From: Epiperipatus broadwayi
Lineage: Eukaryota > Onychophora > Udeonychophora > Euonychophora > Peripatidae
NCBI GenBank assembly: GCA_028023455.1
Contig: JAQFVV010012398.1
Coordinates: forward strand, 10,593,160-10,657,159
Reading direction: 5' to 3'
DNA: 64,000 bases
This document shows, in pieces, positions 25,237 through 36,785 of the stretch. The translations under genes were made by a program, and so were the position numbers. The notes below the pieces were generated by a model. The model was given only the letters and a program-made list of their open reading frames with translations, had not been told where the DNA came from and ran no database searches. Positions within the stretch are counted from its first letter, which is position 1. The number at the start of each line of letters is the position of its first letter.

Positions 25237-27173
25237 ATGGAGTCGAAAGACTCGTTGGTTCTAAATGAAATGGCAAACGTAAGTGAGACTACAAATAATT
25301 CGAATATTTCTCATAATAATTATGTTTCTAATAATGACTCATCATTTCAAACTGAAGATGTTCAAATTACAATGATCCTGAAGTTAAATCGATAACACAA
25401 TTCAAACTAGTAATCAAATGAAACCGCAGGCTAACCTAATGAAGCAAAGACAACGTTCGGCTCTGTTAACGTTCAAACGAGCATGCAAGAGGCCATCGAA
25501 AACATGGATAGTTTCCCAGAATTGCCCAAAACAACTAATACTATTAATGCTAATAACCCTATCCATGAGTCAGATAATAATCACCACTTACTCAAACAAG
25601 ATCTGAAGGAAAATCAAATAAAAGAAAATAATACGTATGCTAGAGCAGTTAAATCCCATGCCAAAAATATTCCCAGTAACGTGTAGAATTCAACTGAATA
25701 CTTAACAGAATTATTAGGCCTAGAAAATGATAGTGAAGATGAACAAAGTAACGTAAATATAAATGCAAATCATACCCAATTAATTACTTCGGAATTATAT
25801 GCTCATTACACAAATAATTTCAACCAAACCATACCTCAAAGTCTCTTTAGATCGTACCAAAAATTCCATAGCGAGAAAACATTAATAATGGCAGTTACAA
25901 ACATGGAATGTGATTTATTTGAATTTCCTATGGATGAATTTTATCAACTTTTGACCAAAAAAAAAATTATGGATATTTATTTATAAAATATTACATCATC
26001 CTAATAACAGATATTTATGTATAGAATTCCATAATAAAACACAAAGGAATATTTTCAAAAATAATATTAAATTTTTAAATTCGAGAATCCTTTGTTACAT
26101 CAATATGGAGCGCCGCCTATCTCTACAAGGAAAAATCAAAAACTGCTACGTTGATTTTAGTGAAATTGACTTGCAATTAATTCTTTCAAAATACGGAAAA
26201 ATAACAAACTTTAAATATCCGGTTGATAAAAATGCAGTTATCCCAGTATTTTTAAATATTGCGACGTTTAACATAACATTAAACAAAAATGTTACACCTA
26301 TTGATATACCAACTGTACACGAAACAGACATCTCACCGGTAATCATCACTTTCAGAGGTTTACCACCCCAGTGCTTTCATTGCAAACAACGATCACATTT
26401 GATACAAGAATGCGCCGGCAAAGTATGTCAAAAATGCGGATTAAAATGCTCGAAAATACATTGTTGCGGGGGTCAATTAAATGCAACAAAATATAATGAA
26501 AATATCAACATCAAAATAACACCAACTTTAAGTCAGACAAAAGATAATGAAAATACCCAAATGGAGATACCACAAACCCGGGATTCATCAACCTTGATTA
26601 TCTCTGACAAACAATCAATGCCAATATACCTTGATAAACCAGTACAAAAATCAGCCCCTGTCATTCACACTACTAAAAACACCAATGATGTACCAATAAC
26701 TAGTAACTCAGAACTTGATGATGAGAATATTAGCTCATCCTCATCAAGTGAACTTGGGGACATTTCTGCAGAAGATTCCATTCCATTTCATTTAGTAACA
26801 AAAAATAAAAAAATCCGAAAAAGAAAAAAAAAGAAATGGTGGAACTGAATTGACTCAAGATAATAATACTCAGTCTACCACTATAAAATCTAAATCACTA
26901 GAGAATCATGTTGCAACCAAACAATCCACTCCCCTTAAAAAGAAAATGAAATCTAATAACTCTGACCTCCAAACAGCAGGAACTTCAACGGACACACACC
27001 CGGCTAGACAATTGCGTTCAGATGCTTCCACACCTACACCACAACAGCAGGTGTATTTTTCTGGAGTTGATATTCACAGAAGAACAAGTAAGAAAATAAA
27101 AGTTACTACTGAACACTCATCAGATAATCCCAATGCAAATAATCCTAGTCACATTAAACCAAACAAAACTTAG
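25237..27173 (+). pseudogene. LINE-A ORF1, RNA-binding gag-like protein with zinc knuckles
   Basis: The start is taken at ATG 25237 (MESKDSLVLNEMANVSETTN), then a low-complexity Asn/Ser/Thr-rich N-terminus runs in broken frames to about 25680. A central part, open from 26105 and in frame upstream to about 26000, has the spacing of an RRM-like fold (KIKNCYVDFSEIDLQLILSK, then TFRGLPP). It leads directly into a CX2CX4HX4C knuckle (CFHCKQRSHLIQEC) and a second Cys/His cluster (CQKCGLKCSKIHCC) near 26370-26465. A basic KKNKKIRKRKKKK tract ends the open frame at 26848; an A-run slip there moves the frame, and the Ser/Thr/Lys-rich tail continues to 27173. Role by family: it binds LINE RNA in the ribonucleoprotein. 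Inactivated by at least three frameshifts or stops; the 247-codon frame is the second longest in the window. Confidence 0.82.
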
Positions 27174-27182
27174 TGACATATC

Positions 27183-27638
27183 ATGAATGAAGAACTATAT
27201 CCAACCATTTTTATTTTGTTTTTATTTTTTCCAATTTGTGTTAAATACTCTGTTGTAATGATTTTTTTGTTTATTTTTATGTTTGGTAGGAGTTCATTGC
27301 TGATTACACTTACCCAGCTAAAATACATATATTACACTAAAAATGTTATACACACACTACATGACAAACAAGCACACATAGTTACATCTTATAGCCATAA
27401 ACAAAATAAACATAAACTCTATAATAAACAAACATGTATATTTATATATTATAAACTCACTAATACAATCTTCCTTTTATTATTAAACATACTATATCTA
27501 TTCTCATTATACACTATACAAAACTGTTGCCTTTTTTTCACTTCCTATCCCACTGTTATATTAGATAAACTGTTCCAGTCTTCATATTTCCATACTCACT
27601 GCATAAAATCATTTTTTTTCCACTACCAAGGTCAATAA
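27183..27638 (+). CDS. Hypothetical 151-aa hydrophobic ORF in the LINE-A inter-ORF spacer
   Basis: An uninterrupted ATG-to-stop frame of 151 codons lies between the end of ORF1 (27173) and the start of ORF2 (27702). The translation has two strongly hydrophobic segments, about residues 8-40 (FILFLFFPICVKYSVVMIFL) and 85-125 (FLLLLNILYLFSLYTIQNCC), separated by a His/Lys/Asn/Tyr-rich polar part. This would suit a small membrane protein. It contrasts with ORF1 and ORF2 on either side, which are broken several times. However, the plus strand here is poor in G, which lowers TAG and TGA frequency, and the composition is what AT-rich non-coding sequence would give. I recognise no family; chance or spacer sequence remains the more likely explanation. 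Confidence 0.25.
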   Translation: MNEELYPTIFILFLFFPICVKYSVVMIFLFIFMFGRSSLLITLTQLKYIYYTKNVIHTLHDKQAHIVTSYSHKQNKHKLYNKQTCIFIYYKLTNTIFLLLLNILYLFSLYTIQNCCLFFTSYPTVILDKLFQSSYFHTHCIKSFFFHYQGQ

Positions 27639-27701
27639 CAACTAGAAACAATATACATATACAACAAATTACCATAATCATTATACGATCTAGAAATATT
27701 C

Positions 27702-30097
27702 ATGTTAGTATCAATTACTCAAGTTAATGTCAGAGGGATGACCTCACACCATAGAATGTTTGCCATTAACAGCTGGATTCGGCAATTAACACCACATACT
27801 TTTTTTTTACAGAAACCAAATGCTCAGTAAGTTCCCCTTTTAAACCTAAGCAGCATCTTGCAAAGTTTGGCTATACTAGATTTTCCACATCAAACTATTC
27901 AGCTACAGGAATAGGAGTACTTTTCAATAGGAACTCTCCATTCCAATCTTTCAATATCTTATATATTGACCAACACATGGTTATCATCACTCTCCATAAT
28001 GCAAGATTCACAATAAATATAATAGCATTATATTTATATAATCAACCAATACTCATTCACCAGCTTAATAACATAATTAATTTAACAGTAGCAACAAATC
28101 TATATGCCATAATTCTCTTGGGTGACTTTAATATGTCATACCAAGACTTTACAATGAAATATTTTCATAAAATCAACAAAAGGCTAATGAGCTCAGAAGC
28201 TTTTTGGTCACTAAATGCAGTATCATTTTACACTAAAAATCATTGATCATTAATAGATCTACTCTTTTACTCTCCTGAATTGCACTTTATAATTACACCC
28301 TCCCTAAACCCAGTAGCTTTTTCTGACCATCATGCTCTTAACATAATATTAAAATTAGATATGCAGCTACACTCAGCACTCTCACTGAACAATATCACCT
28401 GCTTTGAAAACAAATGCTCCCGAAGCCATAATATCTAATACATACATTTATTTTAAAAAAATTAACATACTTTCACTCCAACCAACAGAAGCTTGGTTTT
28501 CCTTCATTAATTTTCTAGCTTCTAACATTAAACATTATACTGCAAGAAATTCTTCTCCTACTGCACTTTGCAAAAAAATAGATGTACTGCATATGAAGCT
28601 AAAAAGCACACCTACCAACTCAAATTCAATAAATCCCTGCACTTTGCAAAAAAATAGATGTACTGCATATGAAGCTAAAAAGCACACCTACCAACTCAAA
28701 TTCAATAAATCCCATAATGATGCTAAAGCAGGAGTTCAAACAGACACAACTCCCACTACCTAATTATCTCTCTATTAAAAAAGCCAAAATCTTTTTAAAA
28801 AACACCCATGACTGGTCAAGGGCATATATCAAATGGGCATTAGGCTATAACTCTAATATAATCACACCCTCATCCATATTAATAGATGATAAAATGGTTA
28901 CCGGAATAAATATGCTTCCACCAATCAAACAATATTTTAAAACTAAATTCCAAAAGCTACCTATGCCAATTCTCTCTCCACTTTATTTTGGTATATCGCA
29001 AACTAACCTTAATATAACTAAAGAAGACATTACAAATAAATTAAAAACAACTCCAAACAACTCACATCCAGGGACACATGCCATCCTGAAATTCTTGCTT
29101 GAACACCTTAGCCACTTTACTATTCCTATAATCTACAATATGCTACATTACTTGTCAAATCAAATCCATACTATGAACTTCTCTATCCTGTTTCACTACT
29201 GCCTTTTCTAAAAAAAAAAAACCTTTACTACCCCCACCTCTCAATAATCTTAGACCTATATCTATGTCCCCACTCATTATTAAAATAATAGAATCTATTA
29301 TTAAAGATAAGATCCAACCTCTTATATTACCTAGTCTATCTAAATTCCAATTTTCCAAAAAAGGCTCATCCATCCCTGAGGCTCATGTCTTATTTAGAGC
29401 ATTAACTGATGACATTCGCCACCACAGAAGAGCTGCACCTATTGCAGTACAATTAGATATTTAAGCTGCCTTTGATTCTGTGCTTATTGAGAAACTCTTA
29501 GAAGTGCTTGATAGTCATGGAATCCCAACTCCAATTCTGTATATTTTAGCTAACCTCTTTATAAATAGAAACATACACATCACCTTAAATGGAAAAACGT
29601 CATCAAATTTCACTCCACATAATTCAATTCATCAAGGTTCACCCCTTAGTGCTCTCCTATTCATCACCTACATTAATCCCCTCTTACTTCAAATTGAAGC
29701 TGAACTAACGGGAATACACACAACTTTTTAAAACTATACAATTAAACATATTTCATTCATGGATGACATAACTGTCTTTCTCCCTTGCCAAAAATGGTTG
29801 CCTAAGCTACATAATATATTGGAAAAATACACAAAAGATTATACTCTAAAATTCAATCCTGAAAAAATGGCCACATGGTCCATACTTACTGGCACTCCAA
29901 TTAAAACAAAAGTTGATACCCGCCCTAATAACTTCCTGGGAATACCCTTCCATCAATCAGCAAATATAATGAGAATAAATATACAAAATCAATTAATCAT
30001 TTCTATACAAAAAATTATAAATTCTCTAACTAAAGCTTATCTTTCAATACACATTTTAAAAGTTTCTGATGACTCATATTTTCTTAACAAGTTATAG
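27702..30097 (+). pseudogene. LINE-A ORF2: APE-type endonuclease and reverse transcriptase, inactivated
   Basis: ATG 27702 begins MLVSITQVNVRGMTSHHRM, the N-terminal Asn motif of APE-like nucleases. A slip in a T9 run near 27790 breaks the frame. ILLGDFNMSYQDF near 28120 and AFSDHHAL near 28317 are the catalytic GDFN and SDH motifs. The RT follows: a pre-palm part from 28700, KIQPLILPSLSKFQFSKKGS near 29310, motif A as QLDI-stop-AAFDSV at 29450-29480, HQGSPLSALLF near 29632, SFMDDITVFLP near 29755 (an intact xxDD catalytic pair), and NFLGIPFHQS near 29930. Function by family: target-site nicking and target-primed reverse transcription. A perfect 76-bp tandem duplication at 28562-28713 shifts the frame, and stops occur at 28244 (TGA) and 29462 (TAA). 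The frame is truncated after the RT. Confidence 0.87.
28562..28713 (+). repeat. Perfect 76-bp tandem duplication in LINE-A ORF2
   Basis: 28562-28637 and 28638-28713 appear identical. 76 is not a multiple of three, so the duplication shifts the reading frame. Perfect identity in an otherwise decayed element implies a recent event or an assembly error. Confidence 0.92.
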
Positions 30098-30100
30098 CAG

Positions 30101-31120
30101 AAGATTAAAATTATGTAGTTAACATTAAGTGAAGCTTCCAATATATCTGCTTCCAAATAAAAAATTTAAACAGTTTGTAATGGATAACATTAATTTTGGA
30201 TGGGAGTTAGTGCCTGATAAAAATTTATGTATGCATTTTAATTTTAATACTAAAAAAAATTAAAATTTTATACTTTATTTTATTTTGGTTTCAAATTTAA
30301 CTTTGACTGCAAATTTTATGAACAGTAGGAAATAACTTTTCCTTTCAATCTTCTTCTTTCCTCATGCAGCCACTGCTCTTTTTAATACACTTCTCCTTAA
30401 TACATCTCTCTTCAAATATGTGTGTATGGATCCCTTGACAAGAAACATCATTTCCTATTGATTTCTCCATGCGTAAATCAACAGGTGATTGGTTTTTGTA
30501 GCCCAAATACCAAAGTTAGCAACATGCTAGCCAAATAATCATATAGTAGTCTGGAATTTACAAATATCAAGTTATGTTGATACATAAAATAAAAAATAGA
30601 TAAATATTATTTAATTTTATCAATTATTTAAACTATTTTAAATTATATGAATGAATAATTTTAGAGATTCACTAACACTATTTTAAATTTTTAATCGAAT
30701 GAAATACTCCCAAATAATATTAAATATTACACATTAGAGAAATATTTCCATTAATAAATAAAATTATCATGCAAGCATGCATACCCACATATTTAAAAAT
30801 CATTCCCTTTTTTTTAATGATTTAATTTAAAGTTTTCTTTAAATAGCAATAACTCATTAACTATTTAATTTTAAATTCCTTAAATTTTAATATTTAATTA
30901 ATTTAATAGTATTAACTAATTTAGGCACTCATAGTTATTCTAATTCATAGTAATAATCTAAACTTCAATATGATTAGCTACATTTAGATTTAACTTATTA
31001 ACATATGCTTTAAGTATAAGTTTAAAATATTTTAGCAAAAGTATCAATTAAAACATAATATTATATATTCATGGCAGAAATACTTTAATCATCGACTATT
31101 TAGGCTTGACCATGATTAGG
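30101..31120. other. AT-rich non-coding stretch
   Basis: No gene or recognisable repeat. A mildly GC-richer piece at 30330-30520 shows no motif. Confidence 0.45.
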
Positions 31121-31129
31121 TAAGTTATA

Positions 31130-31420
31130 CAGTTGACTTAATAAATTTTTCTTAATAAAAAATCTGAAATTTTCAGACATCTATATGTCTTCAAATCCAG
31201 CTATCCAACTTAAATAGCTATATGAGACTGAACAAAAATTAAGATACACCATTTAATAATAAACTTAGCAATATAACATCACCAAAGCCTCAAAGGGCAA
31301 ACTATAATAGTAAGGAAGTCAAGTCATACATCACAACTTAATTTAATAAGTTTGTATTTATATTTGTAAAAACAAGCTTATTAAATTAAGTCATGTGATG
31401 AATGACTATTTCCTTAATAT
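31130..31420. repeat. Diverged copy of the hairpin-core repeat family
   Basis: 31165-31320 matches, in the orientation of 36786-37211, the hairpin-core family. Landmarks in order are TTTTCAGACAT, ATGTCTTCAAATCCAGCTA, AAATAGCTATATGAGACTGA, CACCA and CAAAGCCTCAAAGG. An adjoining hairpin joins 31321-31352 with 31374-31407 (AGTCAT..CA.AACTTAATTTAATAAG versus its complement). Confidence 0.65.
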
Positions 31421-31689
31421 ATATACTGTGATAGTAATGATTGAATCCCATCACAAGTTTTGGTCAGCTAGCACTGTATTCAAATGTCAGTTGATTCATA
31501 AATTTAAAAGTGCAAATACAATTTAAAAAACAAAAGGACATTTGCGGGTAATATATTGTAAAGAGATTTATAAACTTCCTTTATGACCTATTCTAAGTCT
31601 ATTTACTTATTATTTATTATTTTATTTTATTATATATACTAATCTTTAATACCTTATTTCTAGAACCTGTTATTCAAGCAGAGGAGTAA

Positions 31690-32620
31690 AATATGATTAA
31701 TACTTACATATTAATCATACCCCAGTCAGACTGACATTTAATAAAAATATTAAAACGGTCACTTTTCCAGATCGAGGCACTCCTCCCTACTGCAAGAAGC
31801 ATGACACATCTCATGGGAATATTTATAATGGGTTTAAACCCTATGGGCATCATCCACCGTTTGACTGGAACCCATGAGATGACATTAACATGTTTCAAGC
31901 GCTTAACCCATGGTTAGCTATTATAACATGAGATTAGTAAGAGAGAGAAACGCAAATCACACTAATAATTTATACATATTTATTAAAGGATAAAAAAAAA
32001 GAGAAATATTAACTTTTAAAACAGAAATATGAACATTTATTGAACTATAATATTTTCAAACAATCAAGTGTTTATTTACATATATTTTAAAATTAATAAA
32101 TAGAAATGATATTTCAACAGTTCTAGCTAGAAATAAATTTTAAAAGTTCACTCTTGAAATAAAATTTAAGTTTTATCAAAACATCTAAACATATTTACCA
32201 AGGATTTTTACATCTTGTCAGAATCATAACAGGCTTCTCTTTGTAGTTGGATGCTTCTTCGTGGTTTAGTGTAATATGGCTAGGTTTGATTCCATAGATT
32301 CAGTTCATGGCAGGTATAAAGATCTGCAAAAGGCAAGTTGGAGATATATATCACGCATTGGCTAATAATGTTCAGGAGACGGGTGGTGGAAAAGAACGAA
32401 CTCTTAGCTTTTCAGTCTAGTCATGCATTTTTCTATCAACATGACTGGATAAATACTGTTTCATCTTGCTGGATTCAGTTGTTTTAGCTGGCTTATAGGC
32501 TCCTTAGTCAAGCAACTAGTTTTTTCTTTTGTTTGCTTTCTTGGTTTTCTACTGCTGCTCTCTCTTTTTTTTCTCTTCTAACATTTTTGTTTATGTTTCT
32601 ATGTCTGGATATTAACATAG
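31690..32620 (-). repeat. Non-coding GC-richer blocks, possible LTR-like repeat
   Basis: 31700-31930 and 32210-32560 are clearly less AT-rich than the surroundings. In 31790-31890 the segment CATCTCATGGG and its complement CCCATGAGATG form an 80-bp-spaced inverted repeat. No protein is encoded; the 64-codon minus frame over it has no motif. Similar GC-richer blocks followed on the minus strand by AT-rich DNA with AATAAA recur at 35.2-35.5, 61.2-61.7 and 62.8-63.1 kb. A shared LTR-like family is a guess that needs alignment. Confidence 0.3.
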
Positions 32621-34690
32621 AACAATAGACAATTTCAATATATATACCCTTCAACACCATCCACAGCTTGATACTTTACCAAATGTTATCAATTCATTTG
32701 ATTCTGATTTTTCTATCTTTAATTAGTTATATTTTTTCATTACCTTATTTTTTTAATTACATAGAAAATTTAGTAAATATTGTTTCTTTAATCAGTCTGG
32801 AATCTTATCTCCAGAACTGATCACATACTGTACAAAATTTGTTTCCAATTAATTATAAACATTTAATTAAAAGTCCTTCCAATTAAAAATACTTTTGAAA
32901 GGATTATATTAAAATACATAAAAGAAAAAAAAAGATGTTATAATTAATATTTTAACTTATTTCCCATTATTTGTATTTCTTTTTATTTTAACCTTTTTTT
33001 TTGTTCAAACTATTAAGTATTGAAATATAATTTTATTTTTCTATTTTATTTAAAAAAATCATGTCACTCATATATATGCACACATAAGTATATATACACA
33101 ATGTTATACAATATATACACACATATTTATAATGTAGTCAAATAGTTAATGGAATATTTGCATATTGCAACTTTTTTTTTTTTTGTATTTGTGTAAACAT
33201 TTTTTCAGACATTAATTTTTGTTGACAAATTTAAAAGAAGGAAAACTAATTAAAATGTATGTAGTTCATTTTAATTAAATTAAAAGATCAAAAAAGAAAT
33301 ACTAAGATTTCATTCATTTTCTTGGGTATAATTTTTTTTATAGAAAAAATTAAAGTGCTTAATGTATAAGAGTCTAATTAGATACGTTGTTGTATCAAAA
33401 TTCTTGTGGTTCTTTTTGTGGACAATTAAAGGATTTATCTCTTTAGTATATATATTTTTTAAATTATTATTTTTTCAATGTATCAAAAGATATTATTAAA
33501 ATTTAATTTATAATGTGTTTGATAAAATTCTTTGAAATTCCTTTTTTGTAAACATTTAAGGGATTCATCTGTGAGCTAATTAGAAGAATTAATTGAAATC
33601 AAAAATAAAAGATTACAATGCTTTGTTTTGTGTGCATAGTCTATAAAGAGAGGATTTTACTTTATCAGTCAGTGAGTGGCTGGAGATTAAAGATTGGGAC
33701 AACTATATAGCAGAGACAAAAAAAATATTGGAAAACTGTTAGAAGCAGTTTCTGAAGAATGGATGTGAATTTGAATCTGTCAATTAAAAAAATATTATAG
33801 TGCCTAAATTACAATTTAGTTGTGCGGACTTTCATTTTTGAACTGATAAAAGAAAAAAAACAGAATGCTGCTACAACTGATAATTAAACTAAACAAAATG
33901 AAATAAAAATGAACTAGATTTAATCTTCAAGTAATCACCATCTGATCTGTACTATTATGCAAAAACCTGCTTAGCAAGAAAAAGTAGTGGAATCAAAATG
34001 GTCTCTTTCATTTGTTTGTTGACACACACTTAGGTAAATTAAAGCATAACACAGAAGTTTTGTTTTGACAAAGAAAAATGGTCATCACAGAAGCCAGCAT
34101 TATAAACTGATTGGTAAGAATAATTATTGCTGATGGTTCTTTTTAAGTATTTAGAGAAAGCAAAAAGGAAACATGTACAACACCATCCCCATATTAGTAT
34201 AAGTAAAAAAAGAACAACTAAATTACTTTTTTTTGGTCTTGTTTTCTTTCTTATTAATTTTAGAAACATATCAATTTAAGAAATTAGTATCTTATCTAAA
34301 TAACACATTATGTATCGGAATGTATGTACACATATAGAATTAGTTGCTAATGTGTTAAAATTATGAGTTAAAATATATTCTACCTTGCTGATATTTTATT
34401 TTGTGTAATATTACCGATCATCATGGATATTATATATATGTTTTGTTTTTTTAGTTTATATATGTGTGAATTACATGCCTATAATCTGCTATCTTAGGTT
34501 ATATAATGTAACATTTTTCACATACTGTTATGCCTTCTATTACACACTAGAATGCGTGAGTTAATGAAGCTATGAAGAAAAATATTCTATTCACATTTCT
34601 AAAAAAAACATAGCTATACTTCCTGTTTAACTCGACCTAATATTACTTATAATAATGTACACTGCTGGTGGAATCAGTTTTTTATTTATT
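32621..34690. other. AT-rich non-coding stretch
   Basis: No gene seen. A TATAAAG box at 33642-33648 is followed by a short GC-richer segment to about 33780; whether this is a promoter or a repeat is unknown. Confidence 0.4.
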
Positions 34691-35660
34691 TAGTACAGGG
34701 CACCAGAATTCTACACAAGAATTCACTAATATGTCATGTCACATCGTCATTTATGACGCAAATTATTAAAATATCAGAAATTAACGTTTCTTGTCATTTT
34801 AAAAGCTTTTATATGAATCTTACCTGGGGCTTAACTATAAAATAAGCATATTGGCAAAGACAATTTACACATTTCTCATGCAATTAGCTAACATTAATAA
34901 ATTTAATAATTAACATTAATAACGCACAATGAAAAGTTGATATTAGAAATATTGTATTCTAACAAATTAAAATATTAAAAAAATAAATTCTTAAATAGAA
35001 TTGGAAAAGATGTACACGCTAATCCAGATATTAATGTTAAATGATTAATAAATTCCAAATAGTTCACATTTGAATAACTAAAACAGTTTGTCAGGGAGTA
35101 GAACAGTAAATGTCTCCATTGGTATTATAAGCTTATAGTTAACATTAATTGGCCAACATTTTTAATAACAAATCAGGTATGAATAATCTTGCAGGTAAGT
35201 CTTGTTGTAGTACACGTTCATTTCTTGGGTGGAAGAGCTCGTGAAAGTTAACTTGTTTCACTCTATTTACATTCTCTTACATTCCTGGTGCAAAGTATGG
35301 CTTGGCATGAAGGTTTTGGAGTAACATCTTTATGGCAAAAGGTGTCCAAATGCTCCGATTTCTATTCACATCATTGGTTCAACTTATGAATATTTATGGA
35401 TGGGCATTTATTGCATTGAGAGAACAGAAACTGCATCTAGCCCTATCCTGTTACCCAGCCTTACACAACAAAGCCAGCAAAAGACCTCACTCAAAGCTAT
35501 TTGGTTCTTTTTATACTCTCGGCCAGTTTTTTAGTTTTCTGCGCATATATTTTATCTCTTGTTTTATTATCAGAATACAAGATAATAATCTTGTATATTA
35601 TTTCTTATTTTCAGCTACAAAGTCTCTTTTTCTTACAAAATATTTCTGCCATCTTTAGTT
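34691..35660 (-). repeat. Possible solo-LTR-like block with TATA box
   Basis: 35190-35540 is GC-richer. On the minus strand it contains TATAAAAAG (35515-35507), followed in minus direction by about 300 bp of mixed-composition sequence and then AT-rich DNA. A 108-codon plus-strand frame over it (35332-35658) shows no motif and is probably chance. No flanking protein genes of an LTR element were found, so a solo LTR or an unrelated repeat are both possible. Confidence 0.3.
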
Positions 35661-36620
35661 TGGGATTTTTTTTTTGATTGTATGGATTAGTAATCTTACA
35701 AAATACTTTTATTATTTCCAATTCTAACTTTTATTTTTAATTAAACAGATAATATTAAACACGAAAATAACTTCCATCATTGTACGTTTTAAAAAAATAA
35801 ATTACACTAATTAAAAAAGAAAATTCAATTGCATTTTTTAAAGATTTTTAAATTTTATTTCTTCTTTTTTTAAGCTTTTTTTTAAAATATTACCAAACGC
35901 CAATGTACCTATGAACCATATGTATTCTAATATGGTTCAAAAGTAAAAAATGAATAGAAAAGAGGGGGTGCTCTCTTGTAATGCTAATTCATGTATTATG
36001 GATTAGATTTTTTCCTTTTGTTATTTTTATAATAATTATTTTTTTATTTATTTATAATTAAGATCAATAAACTAAATTTGCTATTGTTGTTGTTGTATTT
36101 AATCAATAACTGGCATTCAATGTTATTATTCACCTCACTCCATAGTTAATATAAATATATGTCTATTTATTGTAAGATAGGCTACTGACCTTGAGAATTA
36201 GAGAAATAGATCTGGCATATGGGATAATCTGTAAGAAAATATAGGAGTGTATCAATAAAGTCTTGTAAAGCATCTTTCAATGAAAGTGGTGCTTAAACCT
36301 CCTGGAGCTTTGTAGAGTGCTTTATCTTGGCTTAATTTGGCTTGGCAGAGATAGTGATCCAAGTAGGGTGATTAGAAGATATAACTTATGACTGTCAGTT
36401 TATCCCCTTTTTAGCAATATAATTAGTGAAAAATATTTTGCTCTGTCTGATTTTCTAATTGATTTATAGGGTTTGAAGTCAGTAGTAATAGATATATATA
36501 AAATTAAGAGCATACTAATGAGCTTTAAACAAGCTTTTTTTTTTATTTATTTATGATAAATGCTACTACAAAAGAAGGCATTCAAATCATTTTTATCTTG
36601 GATGTCTGTATTCCAATTAT
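35661..36620. other. AT-rich non-coding stretch
   Basis: No gene or repeat of note beyond homopolymers and a short TTG repeat near 36083. Confidence 0.45.
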
Positions 36621-36627
36621 AATAAAA

Positions 36628-36784
36628 TATATATAATTATTCAAAACAATACAATAATTAATACAGTAAAAAATATTACATAGATAGTTGAAAGTACTTC
36701 TATTAAATTATGATATATATTTGTTTTTAAAATATTTTTTACTGTATTAATTATTGTATTGTTTTGAATAATTATATATATATA
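36628..36784. repeat. Near-perfect 50-bp inverted repeat (hairpin, MITE-like)
   Basis: 36628-36677 is the reverse complement of about 36731-36781 with almost no mismatch, around a 53-bp loop. The arms read TATATATAATTATTCAAAAC onward. High arm identity suggests a young element or active hairpin maintenance. It directly abuts the larger repeat cluster. Confidence 0.85.
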
Positions 36785-36785
36785 A

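Larger units (their letters stand above)
24970..30100 (+). mobile_element. LINE-A copy 2: 5'UTR, ORF1, spacer, ORF2; 3' end missing
   Basis: This is the most complete copy of the family at its 5' side. It comprises a 5'UTR with a CAG/TAG-rich triplet tract (24994-25027), ORF1 (25237-27173 when frameshifts are ignored), a 530-bp inter-ORF spacer with its own open frame, and ORF2 (27702-30097: endonuclease then RT). The plus strand is notably G-poor from about 24510 to 30100, so the 5' boundary could lie up to 450 bp further left. Compared with copy 3 it stops inside ORF2 after the RT and lacks the thumb, the CCHC-type zf-RVT and the 3'UTR. That is unusual, since LINEs normally lose the 5' side; deletion after insertion is likely. 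Confidence 0.88.

Noticed and set aside
29155-29373. Minus-strand ORF of 72 codons within LINE-A copy 2
   Set aside because: Antisense shadow of the RT pre-palm region, where the same stretch aligns with copy 3 on the plus strand.
35332-35658. 108-codon plus-strand ORF as a gene
   Set aside because: No motif, Phe/Ile/Leu-rich chance composition, and it lies over an LTR-like block with a minus-strand TATA box.
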